From: Planctomycetota bacterium
GTDB taxonomy: Bacteria > Planctomycetota > Planctomycetia > Planctomycetales > Planctomycetaceae
NCBI GenBank assembly: GCA_003671275.1
Contig: QWPB01000192.1
Span: 1 to 36,686 of the forward strand
Direction: 5' to 3'
DNA: 36,686 nucleotides
In this document: in pieces, positions 29,933 through 36,686 of the stretch
Position numbering within the stretch: the stretch's first letter is position 1
How the letters are laid out: each line of letters opens with the position of its first letter
Notes under the pieces: generated by a model
Seen by the model: the letters and a program-made list of their open reading frames with translations, nothing else
What the model was told of the DNA's origin: nothing
The model's database searches: none
Translations under genes and position numbers: made by a program

Positions 29933-30834
29933 GTGACGTTGACTCGACCTTCGACTCCGCCTGGCTGCAGAACGGCCAGGGGCAGCCGCCGACAGTTCAG
30001 TGGGCGTTCCGTACTGACGGGACGCTCGCTGCGTTCTGTCTGGCACGGGAATCCGGCGAGGTATTCCTTGGCGACGAATCCGCGGGGATTTACCGACTGA
30101 ATCGTCGTGGAAAAGTCGCAGCTGTAAACCAGCTGCGGGATTCGTTGCGGCTGTTTGTTTGTAGCGAAGATGGCCAGTGGAGCTATGCCGTTTCGGGTGA
30201 TCGACAGGTATTGCGACTGGATCGCAACTTGCAGATCGACTGGGATTACGAGACCGAGGAAGACATACTCAGTCTGGCCTGTTCGCCCTTCGGGCATCAC
30301 CTGCTGATTACGACGGCCAGTGCGACCAACATCCTTCTCAACGAGCGAAAGCGGAAGATCGCCCGATTCGAAACGATCAAGCCACTGCACTTTTCCAACC
30401 TGTGTGGCACCGAACCGGTCGTGATTGGTGCCGCCGAAAATGGACTGCTCTGTTGTCACAATCTGGCCGGGGCCCAGCTGTGGCAGGAACGCGTCTGGAC
30501 CAACGTCGGTTCCATGAGCGTGACAGGGTCCGGCGACATTATTTATCTTGCCAACTTCGGTCACGGCGTGAATGCCTATGACGGGGATGGTGTCAGCCTG
30601 GGCGCGTATGTCCTCGAAGGAACCGTCGACCGCGTCGCCAGCAGCTATGAACCGTACCGACTGGTGGCCAGCACGATCGAGCAGTACATCTACTGGCTGA
30701 ATTCGGACGGGGAGATGCTCTGGTCGAGTGAGGCTCCCTGTTCGGTTGTCGATGTCGCTTGTGACCCGCTGGGAGAGTGGGCGATTGTCGGCCTGCAATC
30801 GGGTGATCTGTTGCGGCTGGGATGGGGCGTTTGA
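29929..30834 (+). CDS. beta-propeller-like (WD40/PQQ-type) repeat protein
   Basis: A 301-residue protein without a signal peptide, made of repeated four-strand units. Recurring blade motifs include GEVFLGDESAGIYRLNRRGK, GQWSYAVSGDRQVLRLDR, GHHLLITTASATNILL, GDIIYLANFGHGVNAYDGDG and GEWAIVGLQSGDLLRL. About six or seven blades fit, consistent with a complete propeller of WD40 or quinoprotein-like type acting as a binding scaffold. It is translationally coupled to the S41 protease by a 4-bp overlap, which suggests a joint function although the predicted compartments differ. The ligand is unknown. Confidence 0.82.
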   Translation: MSDVDSTFDSAWLQNGQGQPPTVQWAFRTDGTLAAFCLARESGEVFLGDESAGIYRLNRRGKVAAVNQLRDSLRLFVCSEDGQWSYAVSGDRQVLRLDRNLQIDWDYETEEDILSLACSPFGHHLLITTASATNILLNERKRKIARFETIKPLHFSNLCGTEPVVIGAAENGLLCCHNLAGAQLWQERVWTNVGSMSVTGSGDIIYLANFGHGVNAYDGDGVSLGAYVLEGTVDRVASSYEPYRLVASTIEQYIYWLNSDGEMLWSSEAPCSVVDVACDPLGEWAIVGLQSGDLLRLGWGV

Positions 30835-30935
30835 GGCCACCGTCATCGCCAGCGAGGGGCTCAATTTGCTACAGTTCGGCCCCGCCTTGCGGCACCGCGC
30901 GGTGACCTCTGGCCTCCGAGATCGACTCGCTCCGC

Positions 30936-31877
30936 ATGACCGCCACCCCGTACCTGATTCGTCTGGCTGAACGATTAACGACCGGGCTGCGGTATCTCGC
31001 GCCCGAGCGGAAGATCCTGCATCGTAACTTCCTGTTGTCCATGCAGCAGCCGGATGGTGGATTCTGTGGGCGGGAAGGGGGCTCCGACCTGTACTACAGC
31101 TCCTTTGCAGTGCGGGCACTGCAGGTGCTGGGTGAGCTGTCATCCGAGACAGCTCACTGGGTTTACCGGTACCTGCGGGGGTTTGACTGGCGATCACTGA
31201 GTGTGATCGATCTGATGAACTGGCTGTCGATGTCGGCCATGGTCCAACTGGCCGGGGGGCCGGACACGCTGTCGGATGCTCCCGCAGACTGGGCTGACCA
31301 GATGGCTGCTCGTCTCGAATCTCTACGAACTACCGACGGCGGCTACGCCAAGGGGGCCGAAGGGGCCACCGGCAGTACTTATCACACGTTTCTCGTGGTC
31401 CTGACGTATCAGTTGCTGGGGAAGTCAGCCCCTCGTCCCAATGCCCTGGCCCAGTTCATTTATGACCGACAGCGGGAAGACGGTGGCTTCGTCGAAATCG
31501 CCCCCATGAAACGCAGCGGAACCAATCCCACGGCGGCAGCGTGTGCGCTCCTGCATATGCAGGGGCGGGTGGACGCGGAGCTGCGTGAAGATCTGGCGGC
31601 CTTTCTGGTCGATGTCCGGACGGACGAATCGGCCTATCTGGCGAATGCGCGGATACCCATCGCCGATGGGCTGTCCACCTTTACCGCCGTGCTGACCGCT
31701 CAAGATGTCGAAGTCGCGGCGCTCGTCGATCCGCCCATCCTCCGGAGTTACGTGTCCCGTCATCTGGAGATGCCAACGGGCGGCTTCCGGGCGGCGGAAT
31801 GGGACACGCAAGCAGATGTCGAATATACGTTCTACGGCCTGGGGATCATCGGCCTGCTGGGACCGCCCGCCCATTGA
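30936..31877 (+). CDS. prenyltransferase/squalene-oxidase-repeat toroid protein, cytoplasmic
   Basis: A 313-residue protein resembling the beta subunits of protein prenyltransferases (geranylgeranyltransferase type II). Repeated alpha-hairpins carry the family signatures: LLSMQQPDGGFCGREGG, LESLRTTDGGYAKGAEG, YDRQREDGGFVEIAP and MPTGGFRAAEWDTQADVEYTF. There is no signal peptide or membrane helix. The zinc-site D...C...H arrangement of the eukaryotic enzymes is not evident, so catalysis is doubtful. It lies 101 bp after the propeller gene on the same strand and is probably the third gene of the protease operon. It is much smaller than the membrane-anchored toroid at 1313, and the two are clearly different subtypes. 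Confidence 0.85.
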   Translation: MTATPYLIRLAERLTTGLRYLAPERKILHRNFLLSMQQPDGGFCGREGGSDLYYSSFAVRALQVLGELSSETAHWVYRYLRGFDWRSLSVIDLMNWLSMSAMVQLAGGPDTLSDAPADWADQMAARLESLRTTDGGYAKGAEGATGSTYHTFLVVLTYQLLGKSAPRPNALAQFIYDRQREDGGFVEIAPMKRSGTNPTAAACALLHMQGRVDAELREDLAAFLVDVRTDESAYLANARIPIADGLSTFTAVLTAQDVEVAALVDPPILRSYVSRHLEMPTGGFRAAEWDTQADVEYTFYGLGIIGLLGPPAH

Positions 31878-31904
31878 AACGGGTGCCGGAGGCAAACTGT
31901 GGCA

Positions 31905-32651
31905 TCACGTTTCGGTGACCATGACCTCCACAATCCGGTGGAGCGCCCGACCGATGGGGGCCCCTCCGTTATGGAAGTCAATTCCGCTGCGATGGTAATT
32001 ATCCAGCGGGCGATGCGTATGCCCGAAACAGACCTGTCGCACCCCTGCCTCGGGACCATGCCCGATCTCTTTCAAATACTTGATGAGCCGAGCCGCCACG
32101 ATCGCCCGGGGATAGACCGCGTGGGGCACGATCCGGTGCATCTGAGCCCGCACGACCAGTGAATACAGTCCGTGGGCCCAACCGCGCCGGCGGGTATGTG
32201 AAAACAGGTTTCGTTGCAGTTCCAGCCGCTCATGGCTCATCCGCCGATCTGCCGCATCGCCATGTAAAAAGACCGTGTCTCCCATCCGATAATAGAATCG
32301 GTCCCAGCGGAAATTGGCATGCTGGCTCGCCAAATCGGGCAGCTGCGCCACCAGTGAGGGGTGGTCATCGTGATTACCCAGGACGAAGTGAAACTGGCAT
32401 TCGGGAACCCGCGTAGCCAGCTGGGACAACCAGAGACAAGCGGCCGCCAGAGTCGCTTCGGTGGAAGGTAACATCGACCATTTGAAGTCGAAGATGTCCC
32501 CCCCGAGAACGCATACCCGCGAGCGACGGGCCGCCGCCAGAATGGCGTCCTCGATCAAATGTCCCCGCGAACGTTTGGAGAACAGATGCAAATCGGAGAC
32601 AAAACAGACGGGCGTCGCGATGCCGCCGGTTTGTGATCGATGTGAACTCAT
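31905..32651 (-). CDS. metallophosphoesterase, LpxH-like
   Basis: A 248-residue calcineurin-like phosphoesterase with all metal motifs: SDLHL (DxH), GGDIFDF (GDxxD), VLGNHDD (GNHD), HGDAAD and GHTHRP. The layout is that of UDP-2,3-diacylglucosamine pyrophosphatase (LpxH/LpxI-type) relatives, which act in lipid A synthesis; an unrelated phosphoesterase activity is equally possible. GAGG precedes the ATG. It is convergent with the toroid gene (27-bp gap) and divergent from trmB. Confidence 0.87.
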   Translation of the reverse strand: MSSHRSQTGGIATPVCFVSDLHLFSKRSRGHLIEDAILAAARRSRVCVLGGDIFDFKWSMLPSTEATLAAACLWLSQLATRVPECQFHFVLGNHDDHPSLVAQLPDLASQHANFRWDRFYYRMGDTVFLHGDAADRRMSHERLELQRNLFSHTRRRGWAHGLYSLVVRAQMHRIVPHAVYPRAIVAARLIKYLKEIGHGPEAGVRQVCFGHTHRPLDNYHRSGIDFHNGGAPIGRALHRIVEVMVTET

Positions 32652-32798
32652 GGAAAACCTCGTCGGTCCGGTTCAATCGGTGTTTTCGTTCGTGGAACGA
32701 TCTCTTGTCCAGTGCATCGCCCTATCCCATGACGATTCTTACAATTTCCAAACAGGCTGCTCGCAGCATCCCTCTCCCGAATCCGCTGGTTTGATGGC

Positions 32799-33470
32799 AT
32801 GTCCCCTGAGATCGATGAAACAGAAGTCGAAACGGAAGTCGAAATGCGGCAGGATCTGCGTCCGTGGTTTCAAGCCATTGACGATCTGGTCGCCGCTCAC
32901 CCCCAGGGATTGTCATTTCCCGAGATCTTCGGCAATGACAAGCCTGTCGAGATCGATGTCGGTTGCGGACGAGGGCTGTTTGTCCATTCGGCCAGTCGAC
33001 GAAACCCGGACCGCAACTATTTGGGGATCGAACTGGATTACAAGGAAGGGCGCCGGGCGTCCCGCCGTCTGGTCAAGGTGGCGTCCTCCAATGGAAGGAT
33101 TTTCGGGGGCGATGTGATGGTCGCTTTCCGCAAGCTGTTCTCTCCGGGGACAGTTTCGGCGATTCATGTCTACTTTCCCGATCCCTGGTGGAAGCGGCGT
33201 CACCGCAGCCGTCGGGTATTCAATGTGAACTTTCTCGACCGCACGAACGAACTGCTGATTCCGGGCGGATTCGTCCACTCCTGGACCGATGTGGAAGAGT
33301 ACTTTGAGGGGATCTGCGCCCTGATGGACAACCATCCGGACTTTGAAAAACTGCCCGCTCCGGAAGAACGCATCCCCCAGAACGACATGGACTATCAGAC
33401 CAGCTTTGAACGCAAGAAGCGGAAGCTCGGCCTGCCGATCTATCGCGGACTCTGGCGAAAGGTCCGGTAA
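32799..33470 (+). CDS. trmB: tRNA (guanine-N7-)-methyltransferase TrmB
   Basis: A 223-residue SAM-dependent enzyme that makes m7G46 in tRNA variable loops. Diagnostic motifs are EIDVGCGRGLF (residues 51-61), NYLGIELD, the family-specific FPDPWWKRRHRSRR, and the C-terminal TSFERKKR substrate-binding motif. The length is typical. The first ~15 residues are Glu-rich and poorly conserved, so the start could be the ATG at 32844; the ribosome site at 32799 is weak. The guanylyltransferase gene begins 8 bp after its stop, so the two are likely co-transcribed. Confidence 0.95.
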   Translation: MSPEIDETEVETEVEMRQDLRPWFQAIDDLVAAHPQGLSFPEIFGNDKPVEIDVGCGRGLFVHSASRRNPDRNYLGIELDYKEGRRASRRLVKVASSNGRIFGGDVMVAFRKLFSPGTVSAIHVYFPDPWWKRRHRSRRVFNVNFLDRTNELLIPGGFVHSWTDVEEYFEGICALMDNHPDFEKLPAPEERIPQNDMDYQTSFERKKRKLGLPIYRGLWRKVR

Positions 33471-33478
33471 CGACCGCG

Positions 33479-34558
33479 ATGCGTACGCTCACGATCATGG
33501 CTGGTGGCGGAGGGGTGCGGTTCTGGCCGGAAAGCCGGAAGACGCGACCAAAGCAGTTCTTGTCACTGGATGGCCATCGATCATTGCTACAGGAAGCGGC
33601 CCATCGAGCCCTGCCGCTGTTTGGCTGGGAACGGATCGCGGTCGTCACAGGAACGGAGCATGGAGCCCTGACATGGGATCAGCTGCCGGACCTCCCTCGC
33701 GAGAATCTATTCCTGGAGCCCGCAGCGCGGAACACTGCTGCATGTCTGGCCCTGAGTGCCGCATTGTGGCTGAAACGAGATCCCCATGCGGTGATGCTGG
33801 TGACCCCGGCTGACCACCTGATTGCCCCGGAGGCCGCCTTTCGGCAGGTGGTGACGCACGCCTTTGAGGCGATTGAAGCCGACCCTCAAGCAGTCGTACT
33901 GCTCGGGGTGCAACCCACTCGCCCCGCCACCGGATATGGCTATATCGAAGTGGCATCCGATTCGATCGCGAACAGGGCAAGCGTCCGGGCCTTTCAAGAA
34001 AAGCCGGACGAGGCCACGGCGAAACGGTTTCTAAGTGGACAGCGTCATCTCTGGAATGCCGGGATCTTTCTGTGGCGTGCGGATCGGTTTCTGCAACTGG
34101 TGGAGCGGTATCAGCCCGCAATCGCCCACTTGGTCCGGCAACTGGCCGAACGGGCTCCCGCCCCCTGGACCGAGTCCGATCAGCGGGCCTTCACATTGCT
34201 GCCATCGATTTCGGTGGATCATGCGATCCTCGAACCGCTGTCCCATGAGACGGAATCGCACCTGATGGTCTTCCCGGCGAACTTTGCATGGAGCGACGTG
34301 GGCAGCTGGCAAGCCTGGCCGGAGCTGTGGGGACAAGACACCCAGGGAAATACCATTCGCGGCCCGCATGTGGGAATGGAAACCACGAACTGCACAATTC
34401 AGACCTGTCCGGATCATCTGATCGCCACCTATGGCATCGAGGGGCTGCTGATCGTTCAGACACCAACGGCCACATTGATCGCCCGCCGTGACGACGACCA
34501 GGCGATCCGCCAGCTGGTACAAGCCATTGAGCAGCAAACCGGTCCGGCATGGCTTTAA
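33479..34558 (+). CDS. mannose-1-phosphate guanylyltransferase
   Basis: A 359-residue nucleotidyltransferase that makes GDP-mannose from GTP and mannose 1-phosphate, a precursor of mannose- and fucose-containing polysaccharides and glycans. The signature loop reads AGGGGVRFWPESR...RPKQF (residues 8-27), followed by EPAARNTAA, TPADHLI, AFQEKPD, LWNAGIFLW and NFAWSDVGSW. It lacks the C-terminal isomerase domain of bifunctional ManC/AlgA enzymes, as the length shows. It starts 8 bp after trmB, with no clear Shine-Dalgarno, so re-initiation after trmB is likely. Confidence 0.93.
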   Translation: MRTLTIMAGGGGVRFWPESRKTRPKQFLSLDGHRSLLQEAAHRALPLFGWERIAVVTGTEHGALTWDQLPDLPRENLFLEPAARNTAACLALSAALWLKRDPHAVMLVTPADHLIAPEAAFRQVVTHAFEAIEADPQAVVLLGVQPTRPATGYGYIEVASDSIANRASVRAFQEKPDEATAKRFLSGQRHLWNAGIFLWRADRFLQLVERYQPAIAHLVRQLAERAPAPWTESDQRAFTLLPSISVDHAILEPLSHETESHLMVFPANFAWSDVGSWQAWPELWGQDTQGNTIRGPHVGMETTNCTIQTCPDHLIATYGIEGLLIVQTPTATLIARRDDDQAIRQLVQAIEQQTGPAWL

Positions 34559-34646
34559 GCCCAGAACGGAGCAGCCTCTTGTGGATGTCGATTTTCAGAA
34601 CATCCGGGCTTCAGCGGATTGTCCCCGGAACTCCACGGCCGATCCC

Positions 34647-34676
34647 ATGACGTGCCATGCCGTGAGTCGTTATAAA
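34647..34676 (+). promoter_or_regulatory. possible promoter for the second sulfatase gene
   Basis: ATGACG (34647-34652), 18 bp, TATAAA (34671-34676), the most AT-rich spot in the gap before 34712. The -10 box is good and the -35 partial. Judged by eye. Confidence 0.35.
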
Positions 34677-34711
34677 AGTCCATCAGTCCCCTGGTCTTCG
34701 AACGGACAGAC

Positions 34712-36058
34712 ATGATGTTTCTTCTGCGACTGCTGACCCTTTGCGGTTTGTGCCTGACTTCGGTGCTGGCCCATGCCGAAGCAGAACGTCCGCCGAATGT
34801 CGTTCTGATCATCTCGGATGACCAAGGGTGGAAAGACTACTCCTTCATGGGGCACCCGCATCTCAAGACGCCCCACATCGACAAGCTGGCCCGTGAATCG
34901 CTGGTCTACACGCGGGGCTATGTGCCCACCAGTTTGTGCCGCCCCTCACTGGCATCGATCCTGACGGGACAGAATCCGTTCCGCCATCGGATCACCGGCA
35001 ATGACCCCGCTCTGGTGGGAGCCCTGGCGGAGATGAAGCGTCCCCTGGCGATGAAGTCACCCGCATATCAGGAATTGAGAACAAACTACAGCCGCAATCT
35101 GGATGCGCTCCCGAAGTTGCCGTCCGCGCTGCATTCGTACCGGGGTTATGTGTCCTTCCAGACGGGCAAGTGGTGGGAACGCAACCCCAGTGACTGCGGT
35201 TTTACGGCGGGAATGTCTCACGGCGACACCGAAAAGGGCGGTCGCCACGGTGATGAAGGACTGTCAATCGGACGTCAGGGGATTGCCCCCATCGAGAAGT
35301 TCATGGATGACGCGATGGAACAGCGGAAACCGTTTATGGTCTGGTACGCTCCCATGATGCCGCACACCCCTCACAACCCGCCACAGCGGCTGGTGGACAA
35401 GTACAAATCCCTGACCCCACATCTCCCCATCGCGAAATATTGGGCCATGTGTGACTGGTTTGATGAGTCGGTCGGAGAGTTGATGGGAGCCCTGGAAAAA
35501 CGCCAGCTCGTCAACAACACCATCGTGCTGTACGTCGTCGACAACGGATGGGTGCAATCGCCCAGCGGTGAGGGGGGAGCGACCGGAGCCGAGCGCGGCA
35601 AGCGGTCACCCTATGATGGAGGCACCCGCACGCCGATCATGGTTCGCTGGCCCGGACATGTCATACCCCGCCGCGACGACACCCATCTGGTCTGTTCGAT
35701 TGACTTGTTTCCAACGATCCTGCACGCCGCAGGGGTGGATGACCCCAGCCTCTTTCGATCACTGCCAGGACGAAACCTGCTGGATGCCCCCATGATCGCC
35801 GAGCGACAAAAGATCTTTGGCGACATCTATGAACACGATGTCCACGACATCCACAACCCCTCGGCCAGCTTGCGCTACCGGTGGGTCATCGAAGGCGAAT
35901 GGAAGCTCATCGAACCGAATCGGGAACGTGTGCCCGAGGGGGTGGCGGAACTGTATCACATCACGGTGGACCCCGATGAGCAGCAGAATCTGGCGACTGG
36001 GGAGCCGGATCGCGTGGCGGATTTGCGCAAAGCCCTCGATGCCTGGTGGACGCCCTAA
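34712..36058 (+). CDS. secreted sulfatase with variant CRPSL motif
   Basis: A 448-residue sulfatase-fold protein with a signal peptide (LLRLLTLCGLCLTSVLAHA). Metal-site and fold motifs are NVVLIISDDQGW, TPHIDKLA, VVDNGW, a GKRSPYDGGTRTPIMVRWPG block, and a LYHITVDPDEQQNLA end. The maturation motif reads C76-R77-P78-S79-L80 followed by ASILTG, so the arginine normally at +4 after the cysteine is Leu. Formylglycine formation is therefore not assured, though planctomycete sulfatases with CRPSL exist to my knowledge. Two adjacent ATGs (34712, 34715) could start it. The substrate is unknown, probably a sulfated glycan. Confidence 0.92.
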   Translation: MMFLLRLLTLCGLCLTSVLAHAEAERPPNVVLIISDDQGWKDYSFMGHPHLKTPHIDKLARESLVYTRGYVPTSLCRPSLASILTGQNPFRHRITGNDPALVGALAEMKRPLAMKSPAYQELRTNYSRNLDALPKLPSALHSYRGYVSFQTGKWWERNPSDCGFTAGMSHGDTEKGGRHGDEGLSIGRQGIAPIEKFMDDAMEQRKPFMVWYAPMMPHTPHNPPQRLVDKYKSLTPHLPIAKYWAMCDWFDESVGELMGALEKRQLVNNTIVLYVVDNGWVQSPSGEGGATGAERGKRSPYDGGTRTPIMVRWPGHVIPRRDDTHLVCSIDLFPTILHAAGVDDPSLFRSLPGRNLLDAPMIAERQKIFGDIYEHDVHDIHNPSASLRYRWVIEGEWKLIEPNRERVPEGVAELYHITVDPDEQQNLATGEPDRVADLRKALDAWWTP

Positions 36059-36060
36059 CA

Positions 36061-36099
36061 GCCTGTGGAAGAACGCCGAGGGATAGGCGCTCCGCAGGC
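36061..36099. terminator. hairpin between convergent genes, possible bidirectional terminator
   Basis: GCCTGTGGA (36061-36069) pairs with TCCGCAGGC (36091-36099) with one G-U wobble, and CGCC/GGCG pairs inside. It fills the 47-bp gap between the sulfatase stop and the stop of the minus-strand cytochrome gene. There is no T-run on either side. Confidence 0.4.
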
Positions 36100-36105
36100 A
36101 CGGAA

Positions 36106-36686
36106 TCAGGGAGTGGCCGACTGGCTGCGAATGAGTTCAATCACGTCCGCGATCTCCCGTGGACTGAGGTCTTTCTCAACGCCAACGGGCATCAACGAAA
36201 CCCCGGAAGAGGTCAGCGTCTCGATCACCTCACGGGCAATCGTATCCTCCCTGGCCTCGGCTCGACGCAGGGTCACATAGGCCGACGACTCCGCCGCCAG
36301 CAACCCCGTGAATACCAACCCCTGCGTCGTTTCCAGCGTGTAGTTCACGTACTTCGGCTGAGCCTCGCGGTTCGGGTCGAGGATCGCAATCAGCAGATCC
36401 GTGGGTGACTTGTTCGCAACGGTCGCCAGCTCTGGTCCGACCGAGTGGCCGGCATCGCCGACCTTGTGGCAAACGGAGCAGGTTTTCTGAAAGACGGTCC
36501 GGCCACGCTCGATATCGCCGCCCGCTTCGACTGCCTCGCGGTACTGGGCAATCACCGCTTCACGATCCTTCGAGACCTGGCCACGCAGGGCACTCGCTCG
36601 TTCGCGAACCGGCAGGTCAGGATGACTGAGCAGCCCTTGCCATTGTTCGGTCGACAGTTCCGAAGACTTGATCGCGTGCGATTCAA
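36106..36686 (-). CDS. C-terminal part of a PVC-type heme-binding (cytochrome c) protein, truncated by the window edge
   Basis: The frame is open to the right edge, so only the last ~193 residues are visible; the GTG at 36555 is internal. The segment begins with a helical HEAT-like end (SHPDLPVRERASALRG), then a class I cytochrome c domain with the heme motif CSVCH, a VGPELATVANKSP loop, DPNREAQPKYVNY, and a terminal SLMPVGVEKDLSPREIADVIELIRS with the axial methionine. This is the typical tail of large planctomycete membrane-bound dehydrogenases or heme-binding proteins with an N-terminal propeller. Its role is likely periplasmic electron transfer. Confidence 0.9.
   Translation of the reverse strand, partial: ESHAIKSSELSTEQWQGLLSHPDLPVRERASALRGQVSKDREAVIAQYREAVEAGGDIERGRTVFQKTCSVCHKVGDAGHSVGPELATVANKSPTDLLIAILDPNREAQPKYVNYTLETTQGLVFTGLLAAESSAYVTLRRAEAREDTIAREVIETLTSSGVSLMPVGVEKDLSPREIADVIELIRSQSATP

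Noticed and set aside
29905-31197. A 430-codon open frame on the minus strand
   Set aside because: It is antisense to the propeller and toroid genes, which have clear repeats and a 4-bp coupled start; typical of shadow frames in high-GC DNA.
1-36686. Search for tRNA, rRNA, integrase, transposase, restriction or toxin-antitoxin genes
   Set aside because: None could be recognised on either strand by motif or by structure.

Overview
This window is about 60% GC and gene-dense, and it looks like chromosomal DNA of a planctomycete (Planctomycetia). The call rests on lineage-typical families found together: a TIGR03009-type LolA-like protein, a cysteine-rich YTV-repeat wall protein, two sulfatases, a DUF6807/PmoA-like protein, a DUF1080 domain, membrane-anchored squalene-cyclase-like toroids, and the end of a PVC-type heme-binding protein. 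The genus cannot be fixed from the sequence alone. No tRNA, rRNA, CRISPR array, transposase or phage gene is visible.

Layout. 1-5741 (+): the C-terminal part of a TIGR03009 protein, then ExbD translationally coupled to a large membrane-anchored toroid protein, a Gfo/Idh/MocA oxidoreductase, HisH, and a 58-residue membrane protein. 5813-10348 (-): a large secreted alpha/beta hydrolase, an M20 dipeptidase and a Rieske iron-sulfur protein. 10515-18832 (+): a sulfatase with a HEAT-like tail, a very large Lhr-type helicase, and a DUF6807 protein. 19121-26323 (+): an envelope-flavoured block with the YTV protein, a STAS protein, a secreted helical protein with a proline-rich tail, a lipoprotein fusing DUF1080 to an FKBP prolyl isomerase, and a LOG-family phosphoribohydrolase. 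26334-27782 (-): a methyltransferase and an unrecognised protein. 28316-31877 (+): an S41 protease, a beta-propeller-like protein and a toroid protein, probably one operon. 31905-32651 (-): an LpxH-like metallophosphoesterase. 32799-36058 (+): TrmB, mannose-1-phosphate guanylyltransferase and a second sulfatase. 36106 to the end (-): the C-terminus of a c-type cytochrome protein.

The most unusual object is the helicase gene (12451-17889). Its conserved helicase sequence is interrupted at four places by stretches made of short palindromes and 7- or 8-bp tandem repeats of the kind normally found between genes. The same repeat families recur in different islands, yet the 1812-codon frame stays open. 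Elsewhere in the window I see such elements only as degenerate hairpins in one intergenic region (20582-21004). Other points of note are the DUF1080-FKBP lipoprotein, Thr/Pro-rich linkers shared by neighbouring secreted proteins, toroid proteins in two separate operons, and a sulfatase whose maturation motif has lost its arginine.

All functional calls come from reading motifs by eye. No database search was run.
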